This document shows positions 58,447-64,000 of a stretch of 64,000 nucleotides of DNA, in pieces. Origin of the DNA: Intestinimonas sp. (lineage in GTDB: Bacteria; Bacillota; Clostridia; Oscillospirales; Oscillospiraceae); NCBI GenBank assembly GCA_022653075.1, contig JALCSB010000002.1:101918-165917 (forward strand), written 5' to 3'. The position numbers and the translations under genes were made by a program. The notes below the pieces were generated by a model. The model saw only the letters and a program-made list of their open reading frames with translations, ran no database searches and was not told the DNA's origin. Each line of letters opens with the position of its first letter. The first letter of the stretch is position 1.

Positions 58447-58833
58447 ATGAAGGTACTGCTGGTAGAACCCGGAAAGGCGCCAAAAGAGACGGAACTTGAG
58501 GACACGCTGGAGGCTATGCAAAAAGCGGTGGGCGGCCTCATGGAGGCGGTGTATCCCTTTGAGGACGCCGTCGCCCTGATTTGCAATGAGGAGGGAAAGC
58601 TGCTGGGGCTCCCCCTCAACCGTGCCCTGTACAGCCCGGAGAACGGAAAATTATACGATATCGTCGCCGGGACCTTCTTTCTGTGCAGCGCTCCGGCAGA
58701 TTCAGAGAAGTTCGGTTCCCTCTCGGAAGAGCAGCTGCGGCGCTACACTCGGCTCTTCCAAATGCCGGAGCTGTTTCTCCGGCTGAACGGACGGCTCGTT
58801 GTCCTCCCGGCAAAGGCGGAGACTCCTACTTAA
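58447..58833 (+). CDS. DUF3846 domain protein
   Basis: The 128-residue product starts MKVLLVEPGKAPKETELEDT and has the DUF3846 pattern (LEAMQKAVGGLMEAVYPFED, ICNEEGKLLGLPLNRALY, DIVAGTFFLC). The family is common in plasmids, integrative elements and phages of Firmicutes and its function is unknown. A GGGGAC site precedes the ATG, behind the hairpin at 58387. It marks the start of the mobile island on the plus strand. Confidence 0.85.
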   Translation: MKVLLVEPGKAPKETELEDTLEAMQKAVGGLMEAVYPFEDAVALICNEEGKLLGLPLNRALYSPENGKLYDIVAGTFFLCSAPADSEKFGSLSEEQLRRYTRLFQMPELFLRLNGRLVVLPAKAETPT

Positions 58834-58881
58834 AAAGTTGTTATGAGCGGCTTCGGAGATAAAGCTGAATCGTCTTAGGTT

Positions 58882-59118
58882 TTAATCAAAGAGCAAAAAG
58901 CGGTCGGGGGAAATGTCCAGGACCTCGGCAATATCAAACAGCGTATCCAGCGAGACCGCTTTGTTGATGTTGGGCGCCTCCACATGGCCGATAAACGCCG
59001 GCGTCAGCCCAACCTGTTCGGCAAGCTCCTCCTGGGTCAGCCCCCTGAGCTTGCGGTAATAGGCGATTTTGAGGCCGATCTGCCGGTATTTTTCGCTGTG
59101 CGCCGCTTTCATGTGCAA
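58882..59118 (-). CDS. XRE-family regulator
   Basis: The 78-residue protein is essentially one HTH_3 domain (GLKIAYYRKLRGLTQEELAEQVGLTPAFIGHVE) ending DISPDRFLLFD. The gene is on the minus strand within the island, with GGGG before the ATG. Small regulators of this type often control integrative elements. Its targets are not visible; the intergenic region to 59249 could hold operators. Confidence 0.85.
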   Translation of the reverse strand: MHMKAAHSEKYRQIGLKIAYYRKLRGLTQEELAEQVGLTPAFIGHVEAPNINKAVSLDTLFDIAEVLDISPDRFLLFD

Positions 59119-59248
59119 TTCCCCCCTATGTATTTATGGTAGCAACTTAAAATGGGAATTGACATGACCGGTAGAATCTAATATTATATCTATTAGTTAG
59201 TATTATATGCTCTGCGGTACAAAAATAAACAAAGAGGAGTTGTGTGAC

Positions 59249-59386
59249 ATGGCAAGATTTTGCGGCAAATGCGGAACGGAAATTTCGGAAGAGGCGGTGT
59301 TTGACCCGAACTGCGGGCATTCTCATGAAGCGGGCCGGTATAACGGTCAAGCTCAGTACATTTTTCTTGAGGAGGTAGATTCATGA
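59249..59386 (+). CDS. 45-residue zinc-ribbon micro-protein
   Basis: An AAGAGGAGTTGTG site precedes the ATG. The protein starts MARFCGKCGTEISEEAVFDP and has the zinc-ribbon pattern, but the second pair reads NCGH with one Cys only, so metal binding may be incomplete. Its stop overlaps the next gene (ATGATG), which suggests translational coupling to the secreted protein. It may be the remnant of a larger zinc-ribbon membrane protein. Confidence 0.65.
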   Translation: MARFCGKCGTEISEEAVFDPNCGHSHEAGRYNGQAQYIFLEEVDS

Positions 59387-60273
59387 TGAAACTCACTAAA
59401 ACTATTATTGCAATCATTTCCGCTATCATTTGTATTTTCGGATTTCGTGTGATATCATCCGCAAGCGGGCCTGACGCAATTGCAGATGCAAAGTCGATTG
59501 TTTGGAAGGGGGACGGCGTCGTAACGGTATCAATCGGCGATATGTGCGATCTCATTTTTAAAGGTCAGGATTGGTCCAGCAACAAAATAAACAAAACCAT
59601 GTATGATGTTACCGTGATCGGAACAGTCGAAGATGATATTCCAGGCTATCGAAATCTTGCCGGACAATCTATCCGAGCCACATTTGAGGTGGATTATTAT
59701 GGTGATCACTTTGAGTTGCAATATGTAGATGGCAGTTTTCCCGGTAGCTCAAACCCAAGTATCGAGCATATGTATGCCATGTGGAAAATCTGTTCCGGTA
59801 ATCAAAATGTAGTATTGTTTGATAATCTATATACTACCAATACAAAATTCCCAATCTATGAGATGTATAATAAGCCAACTCCAACGCCTACCCCCACTCC
59901 AGTTCCTGAAGAAACGGAAGATGAAACAGGAACCGTTACAGATGAAGATGGTAATGAATATATCACAGAAGGTGATGCCGTGAATATGGAGCAATATACC
60001 CCAGGTGAGGATATTTCGGCACATGAAGCGGCTGGAGATGATCTTGTCGCTACAGCAGAACTTAGCATGTCGGATCTCACAGATGAGAACGGCAATATAA
60101 GTGATTATATGACCTCTCATATCTATAATTTGATGGACTGGACACTGGATCATATTTCCAATATGGTACATGAGACAGATTTCAAAAACCTGACTGCTGA
60201 CCAGCAGAAAGCAATACTTGATTTCTTTAACAGCAACTCGTCCGACCCATCCGGCCTTGTTAAAGGAGAGTAA
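59383..60273 (+). CDS. Secreted protein of unknown function with PT-rich linker
   Basis: The 296-residue product has a signal peptide (KTIIAIISAIICIFGFRVISSASG). A globular domain of about 130 residues follows (DVTVIGTVEDDIPGYRNLAGQSIRATFEV). A Thr-Pro linker (PTPTPTPTPVPEE) leads to an acidic region (DEDGNEYITEGDAVNM) and a C-terminal helix. It is coupled to the zinc-ribbon micro-gene and is followed by the amidoligase gene. Codon use is more AT-rich than the amidoligase. I do not recognise a family; a surface role is likely. Confidence 0.75.
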   Translation: MMKLTKTIIAIISAIICIFGFRVISSASGPDAIADAKSIVWKGDGVVTVSIGDMCDLIFKGQDWSSNKINKTMYDVTVIGTVEDDIPGYRNLAGQSIRATFEVDYYGDHFELQYVDGSFPGSSNPSIEHMYAMWKICSGNQNVVLFDNLYTTNTKFPIYEMYNKPTPTPTPTPVPEETEDETGTVTDEDGNEYITEGDAVNMEQYTPGEDISAHEAAGDDLVATAELSMSDLTDENGNISDYMTSHIYNLMDWTLDHISNMVHETDFKNLTADQQKAILDFFNSNSSDPSGLVKGE

Positions 60274-60328
60274 AAGAAACCCTTCCGCGCCGGTCTGCTC
60301 CGGCCTGGAAAGAAGACGAAATATATAC

Positions 60329-60334
60329 TATAAT
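60329..60334 (+). promoter_or_regulatory. -10 box of the amidoligase operon
   Basis: TATAAT lies 60 bases upstream of the amidoligase ATG, with a weak TGGAAA about 17 bases further up. The transcript would begin at about the foot of the hairpin at 60341. Confidence 0.55.
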
Positions 60335-60340
60335 CATAGT

Positions 60341-60365
60341 GGCCCGTGGGAAACTCCCACGGGCC
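60341..60365 (+). repeat. 5' leader hairpin of the amidoligase operon
   Basis: GGCCCGTGGG pairs perfectly with CCCACGGGCC over five bases, followed by TTATTTT. It lies between the promoter and the GGAGGAAA ribosome site of the amidoligase gene, so it can act as a 5' stabiliser or an attenuator. Confidence 0.7.
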
Positions 60366-60393
60366 TTATTTTATATTCAGGGAGGAAATTTAC

Positions 60394-61503
60394 ATGAAAG
60401 ATACCTTTTGCTGTGAAATTTGCGGCAGGGAGCTGCCTGCAGCCGAGGAGACCGTATGGAGCGGCGGGCATCTGTGCCGGAGCTGCCTCGCGGAGGACAC
60501 CGTTGTGTGCCGGGAGTGCGGGGAGCGAATCTGGCGGGAGGACAACGCGGGAAATGAAGAGCATCCCCTGTGCCAAAACTGCTTTGACGAAGAGTACACC
60601 ACCTGTACCCGGTGCGGCGCCCTGCTCCGGCTCTCCTCGGCCTATTACGAGGACTTTGACGACAATGAGGAGCGGCCTTACTGCGACTCCTGCTTCTACG
60701 AACTGTCCAAGGACGGGATTCAGGATTACTACTATAAGCCGGACCCCATTTTCTACGGAACCGGCGAGCGCTACTTCGGCGTGGAGTTGGAGATCGACGG
60801 CGCCGGAGAGGACTCCGGCCGCGCCCGGGAGGTCATGGCAGCCGCCAATGGGCCGGACCGGCTGATCTACTGCAAGCATGACGGCAGCCTGAACGACGGG
60901 TTCGAGATCGTCACCCATCCCATGACACTGGACTATCACAAAAACCACATGCCCTGGCAGGCGGTTGTGGACAAAGCGGCGGAGCTGGGCTATCAATCCC
61001 ACCGGGCCCGCACCTGCGGCCTTCACGTCCATGTAAGCCGCGCCGCCTTCGGCAGGACGGAGGAGGACCAGGACGCCTCCATTGCCCGCGTTCTGTACTT
61101 CTTTGAAAAGCACTGGGAGGAGCTTTTAAAGTTCAGCCGCCGGACGGAAAGCCAGCTCAAGCGCTGGGCGGCCCGGTACGGCTACAAAGAACACCCCATG
61201 GAGATTCTGGACCGGGCCAAGAAGGGCTACGGCGGGGGCCGGTATTCCTCCGTCAATCTCCAGAATGAGGACACCGTGGAGTTCCGCATCTTCCGGGGAA
61301 CCCTGAAATACAATACGCTGATCGCCACGCTGCAGCTGGTTAACCGGGTCTGCGACGCGGCCATTTTTATGTCCGATGAGGAACTCAAGGCCATGTCGTG
61401 GACAACCTTTGTCTCCGGCTGCCGGGAGCCTGAGCTGGTCCGGTATTTGAAGGAGCGCAGGCTCTACATCAATGAGCCTGTGAACGCGGAGGTGGAGCTG
61501 TAA
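60394..61503 (+). CDS. Amidoligase-family enzyme with N-terminal zinc fingers
   Basis: The true ATG at 60394 follows GGGAGGAAA and gives about 369 residues. Residues 1-105 hold a set of Cys-pair zinc motifs (CCEICG, CRSC, CRECG, CQNC, CTRCG, CDSC), like LIM or rubredoxin-type fingers. Residues about 125-350 match the putative amidoligase family (PF12224), a glutamine-synthetase-like COOH-NH2 ligase: FGVELEIDG, DGSLNDGFEIVTHPMTL, TCGLHVHVSRAAFG and VEFRIFRGTLKYNTLIAT. The family is proposed to ligate amino groups onto peptides or cell-wall material. Its neighbour is a class II glutamine amidotransferase. Confidence 0.88.
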   Translation: MKDTFCCEICGRELPAAEETVWSGGHLCRSCLAEDTVVCRECGERIWREDNAGNEEHPLCQNCFDEEYTTCTRCGALLRLSSAYYEDFDDNEERPYCDSCFYELSKDGIQDYYYKPDPIFYGTGERYFGVELEIDGAGEDSGRAREVMAAANGPDRLIYCKHDGSLNDGFEIVTHPMTLDYHKNHMPWQAVVDKAAELGYQSHRARTCGLHVHVSRAAFGRTEEDQDASIARVLYFFEKHWEELLKFSRRTESQLKRWAARYGYKEHPMEILDRAKKGYGGGRYSSVNLQNEDTVEFRIFRGTLKYNTLIATLQLVNRVCDAAIFMSDEELKAMSWTTFVSGCREPELVRYLKERRLYINEPVNAEVEL

Positions 61504-62420
61504 TGTGCTGTTTATTCGGCATGATGGACTGCGGAAACCGGTTTTCCGGCAGGCAAAAACAGAGGATCCTCTCTATTCTGGCGGCGGAGTGCGAAGCCCG
61601 GGGCACCGACGCGACCGGCATCGCCTATCACAGCGGCGGGCAGCTGCGGATCTATAAGAGGCCCCTGCCGGCCCACCGGATGAGATTTCATATTCCGAAC
61701 GATGTCCGTGCTGTGATGGGGCACACCAGACTGACCACCCAGGGCAGCGAGAAGCGCAATTACAACAATCACCCCTTCCCGGGGAGCGCCGGGATGGATC
61801 GCTTCGCGCTGGCCCACAACGGGGTCCTGTATAATGACCGCACGCTGCGGCGCACGCTGAAGCTCCCCCAGACCAATATTGAGACAGACAGCTACATCGC
61901 GGTTCAGCTCATCGAACAGAAACGGGCCCTCACCCTGCACAGCCTCAAGTACATGGCTGAGACGGTGGAGGGCTCGTTCGCCTTCACGGTGCTGGACGCC
62001 CGGAACAATCTGTACTTTGTAAAGGGAGACAATCCCCTCTGCCTCTGCTATTTTCCCAGGTATCGTCTGTACCTCTACGCCTCCACCGTGGAAATCCTGA
62101 ACCGCGCGCTCCGTAAGCTTCCGTTTCCGTTGGGCAAGGCGCAGCAGATCAGTTTGGACTGCGGTGAAATCCTGCACATCAGCCCCGGCGGGCAGCAGAC
62201 GCGGGGCGAATTCAATGCAAATAGTCTCTATGAGAGTTGGTTCTGCCGCAGCCGGTTTTACGCTCCGTGCCCGTCCGGTCCGTCAGAGCCGGACGATATA
62301 CGGCAGCTCAAATCCGTGGCGTCCACATTCGGCTGCACGCCGGAGACCATAGACTCCCTGCTGCGGGACGGATTTACGACGGATGAGCTGGAGGAGATGC
62401 TCTACTGCGGTGAGCTCTGA
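61503..62420 (+). CDS. Class II glutamine amidotransferase (Ntn hydrolase)
   Basis: The 305-residue product starts MCCLFGMMD, so removal of Met leaves an N-terminal Cys nucleophile, as in GATase II enzymes. Further GATase II features are GTDATGIAY, MGHTRLTTQGS, NYNNHPFPG, LAHNGVLYND and TDSYIAVQLIE. It releases ammonia from glutamine. The start overlaps the amidoligase stop by one base (TAATG), so the two are coupled and likely act together, glutamine supplying nitrogen for the ligase. This pairing is known for amidoligase loci but uncharacterised in function. Confidence 0.9.
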   Translation: MCCLFGMMDCGNRFSGRQKQRILSILAAECEARGTDATGIAYHSGGQLRIYKRPLPAHRMRFHIPNDVRAVMGHTRLTTQGSEKRNYNNHPFPGSAGMDRFALAHNGVLYNDRTLRRTLKLPQTNIETDSYIAVQLIEQKRALTLHSLKYMAETVEGSFAFTVLDARNNLYFVKGDNPLCLCYFPRYRLYLYASTVEILNRALRKLPFPLGKAQQISLDCGEILHISPGGQQTRGEFNANSLYESWFCRSRFYAPCPSGPSEPDDIRQLKSVASTFGCTPETIDSLLRDGFTTDELEEMLYCGEL

Positions 62421-62474
62421 TCGGTCCCTGACGAGCGTGCCATTAGGGTATACCCATATGAAACAATAAAAAAG

Positions 62475-62540
62475 TGTCCCACTAGGGTCGGTTTCCGGCT
62501 TTTGGCACGTGCCATCTGCCGCGGCCACCCTAGTGGGACA
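62475..62540. repeat. 14-bp inverted repeat enclosing a palindrome
   Basis: TGTCCCACTAGGGT (62475-62488) is the exact reverse complement of ACCCTAGTGGGACA (62527-62540). The 38-base interval holds the perfect palindrome GGCACGTGCC at 62504-62513. Confidence 0.85.
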
Positions 62541-62577
62541 GTTGTGATAGTTTCGGCTTTGTGGTTTCGCGAAGAAA

Positions 62578-62616
62578 CGAGGCAAAAAAGCAAACGTTTT
62601 ATCGCGTTTTGCCTCG
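62578..62616. repeat. 10-bp inverted repeat
   Basis: CGAGGCAAAA at 62578-62587 pairs with TTTTGCCTCG at 62607-62616 across 19 bases. Confidence 0.75.
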
Positions 62617-62744
62617 AAAAACAGCTCTTTTAAAAAAGAATTAGAGAACAATAGAATAATGGGAAGCGATTTCGCGTGAATTGCGAGTTCAGACCGCTGC
62701 GCTGTGGAGCCGTTTCCAAATCACTTTAAAAGGAGCTGTGATCC

Positions 62745-62993
62745 ATGCCTTACATCGATTATAAAACGCTGACAAATGCCTTTTACAGCATTCGAACGGC
62801 CTGCGAACTCTTCGGGGTGACCGAGGATACTCTGATGATTCTGTGTGAACAGTACCGAGTAAAACCATACAAAAACGGCTTTTCTGTTGGGAAGCTAAAG
62901 TTACTGCACTATAGAATCTACCATAGAGAAAAAGAAAAGCCCTCAACTTTTGAGGCTGGTTCTCCCTGGGGGGAGGGTCCTTGGAATGACTAA
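62745..62993 (+). CDS. Small DNA-binding-like island protein
   Basis: The 82-residue product starts MPYIDYKTLTNAFYSIRTAC after AAAAGGAGCTGTG and contains a helix-turn-helix-like segment (ACELFGVTEDTLMILCEQYRVKPYKNG). It overlaps the next gene by 8 bases. Such proteins often precede an excisionase and recombinase in Clostridia elements. No family could be named with confidence. Confidence 0.65.
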   Translation: MPYIDYKTLTNAFYSIRTACELFGVTEDTLMILCEQYRVKPYKNGFSVGKLKLLHYRIYHREKEKPSTFEAGSPWGEGPWND

Positions 62994-63147
62994 GCTCTTG
63001 ACCGTAAAGGAAGTTGCTGAGCTGCTTCAGACCAGTAAGCCTCAGGTGAGAAAGATGATTCAGGAGGGGGAACTGTCAGCAATTAAGGTGGGTCGAGAGT
63101 ACAGGATTCCGCCGGAGAGTATCCGTGGGTTTGTGGACGGACAATGA
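62986..63147 (+). CDS. Excisionase-family DNA-binding protein
   Basis: The ATG at 62986 follows GGGGGGAGGG and gives a 53-residue protein. It is a typical excisionase HTH (LLTVKEVAELLQTSKPQVRKMIQ, EGELSAIKVGREYRIP, ESIRGFVDG). It overlaps the previous gene and precedes the serine recombinase by 59 bases. It probably directs excision or regulates the recombinase. Confidence 0.88.
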   Translation: MTKLLTVKEVAELLQTSKPQVRKMIQEGELSAIKVGREYRIPPESIRGFVDGQ

Positions 63148-63151
63148 TAAA

Positions 63152-63183
63152 AGGAAGGCCGTGGTACTGCCCACGGCCTTCCT
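63152..63183 (+). repeat. Hairpin in the leader of the serine recombinase
   Basis: AGGAAGGCCGTGG pairs perfectly with CCACGGCCTTCCT over 6 bases, followed by ACTGTTTTAGGG. It lies between the excisionase stop and the recombinase ribosome site. Confidence 0.7.
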
Positions 63184-63206
63184 ACTGTTTTAGGGAGGAA
63201 ATACCG

Positions 63207-63791
63207 TTGAAAATTGGATATATCCGTGTCAGTACCCAGGAGCAGAACACCATCCGGCAGGAGGTCCTGATGGCGGAGCTTGGGGTGGATGAGCTCTATG
63301 TGGACAGGGCCAGCGGGAAAAACACAGACCGGCCCGAACTCAAGAAGATGATGGGCTATGTCCGCCGGGGCGACACCGTTATCGTGGAGTCCATCAGCCG
63401 GTTTGCCCGCAACACCCGCGACCTGCTGGAGCTTGTGGAGCAACTGGCAGCCGGGGGCGTGGAGTTTATCTCAAAAAAGGAGGCCATCGACACTGCCACA
63501 CCCACAGGCAAGTTTATGCTCACCGTGTTCGGCGCCGTGGCCGAGCTGGAACGGGACTATATTCTCCAGCGCCAGCGGGAGGGCATTGCCATTGCCAAGA
63601 AGCAGGGAAAGTACCGGGGGCGGAAGCCCATTATGAGCCCTGATTTCGCCCGGGTAACAACCGCATGGAAAAACGGTCAAATCACGGCTGTGGAGGCCAT
63701 GGGAAAGCTGAACATGAGCAAAACTACATTCTATCGGAAGATTAAAAAAGTGTGGAGTGATCCACAAAAGTCTCGCTCTAGGCTCTTTTAA
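63207..63791 (+). CDS. Serine recombinase (resolvase/invertase family)
   Basis: The start is a TTG at 63207 behind GGGAGGAAATACCG, giving 194 residues. The catalytic Ser is in IGYIRVSTQEQN, with further family motifs VDRASGKNTDRPEL, RRGDTVIVESISRFARNTRDLLELV and GAVAELERDYILQRQREGI. The C terminus is a HTH (ITAVEAMGKLNMSKTTFYRKIKK). The size fits the small resolvase/invertase type, so it could resolve or invert the island rather than integrate it alone. Confidence 0.92.
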   Translation: MKIGYIRVSTQEQNTIRQEVLMAELGVDELYVDRASGKNTDRPELKKMMGYVRRGDTVIVESISRFARNTRDLLELVEQLAAGGVEFISKKEAIDTATPTGKFMLTVFGAVAELERDYILQRQREGIAIAKKQGKYRGRKPIMSPDFARVTTAWKNGQITAVEAMGKLNMSKTTFYRKIKKVWSDPQKSRSRLF

Positions 63792-63933
63792 AACAAGCCG
63801 GACAAATAGTGGTAATTGGGCCGAAAGCGTCAACTCACGTACAATTCTAGCGTGTTGTATTGTATTTTACAATATTTAGGGCAATACCGCACAATAAAGT
63901 GAAACAAAATGCCAGATGTGGTAAAATGGGAAT

Positions 63934-64000
63934 ATGAATAAACAGATGAGTTTGTCTGCCCTGAATGACGAACTGGCGCAGGTACGGACAAAGAAAAAAG
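63934..64000 (+). CDS. IS5-type transposase, N-terminal end (partial)
   Basis: The 22 visible residues (MNKQMSLSALNDELAQVRTK) match the start of IS5/IS1182-type transposases of Firmicutes. The gene runs off the right edge. A TAAAAT and GGGA precede the ATG. The IS left end probably lies between 63792 and 63933. Confidence 0.7.
   Translation, partial: MNKQMSLSALNDELAQVRTKKK

Larger units (their letters stand above)
62421..62744. other. Structured non-coding region of the island
   Basis: No supported gene in 324 bases. It is dense in symmetry: GGGTATACCC (62448-62457), the 14-bp inverted repeat flanking GGCACGTGCC (62475-62540), GTTTC/GAAAC around 62570 and the CGAGGCAAAA repeat (62578-62616). 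It could be a replication or transfer origin, a recombination site for the serine recombinase, or a structured RNA. Confidence 0.45.

Overview
The window looks like a chromosome segment of a spore-forming, Gram-positive gut-type Clostridia, probably Oscillospirales. The grounds are an alpha/beta-type SASP gene, S-layer homology domains, strong AGGAGG ribosome binding sites, GC-rich coding, and an AGCS symporter behind a tandem glycine riboswitch. No rRNA, tRNA or CRISPR array was seen.

Region 1 (1-21,188) is most of a tailed prophage. The minus strand carries a lambda-ordered packaging/head module (TerS, TerL, gpW-like, portal, prohead protease, capsid, DUF2190 protein; the tail genes lie beyond the left edge) and a long early operon (HUH-type Rep candidate, ASCH, DUF1064, AbrB-like, DUF3102, PcfJ/PcfK and a chain of overlapping micro-genes). 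The plus strand carries the lysogeny module: CI-like repressor behind a three-operator switch, Ltp-type superinfection-exclusion protein, lipoprotein and tyrosine integrase. The integrase is followed by a duplicated 3' end of rpsI (ribosomal protein S9), which marks the attachment site. An AT-rich HNH endonuclease gene is inserted against the direction of the head genes.

Region 2 (21.2-37.3 kb) has small membrane and zinc-ribbon genes, then a 1737-residue S-layer protein with two transcobalamin-like DUF4430 domains behind a cobalamin riboswitch with its own terminator. Divergent from it is a six-gene operon: a tandem-domain methyltransferase and a complete nickel/peptide-type ABC importer. 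A sodium/alanine-glycine symporter under a tandem glycine riboswitch follows.

Region 3 (37.6-57.9 kb) holds a SASP gene with an abnormal C terminus and an IS256-type remnant. Next is one long minus-strand glycan operon driven by a near-consensus promoter upstream of rmlA. It encodes dTDP-L-rhamnose synthesis (rmlACBD), GDP-heptose synthesis (gmhA, hddA, an hddC-gmhB fusion) with a dehydratase and reductase for a probable 6-deoxy derivative, glycosyltransferases, a Wzm/Wzt-type exporter, an acyltransferase and a surface lipoprotein. The likely product is an S-layer or capsular glycan.

Region 4 (57.9-64 kb) is a mobile island: DUF3846 protein, XRE regulator, a secreted protein, an amidoligase paired with a class II glutamine amidotransferase, excisionase-like genes, a serine recombinase and the start of an IS5-type transposase. 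The amidoligase pair and the riboswitch-controlled corrinoid-surface locus are the most interesting systems here.
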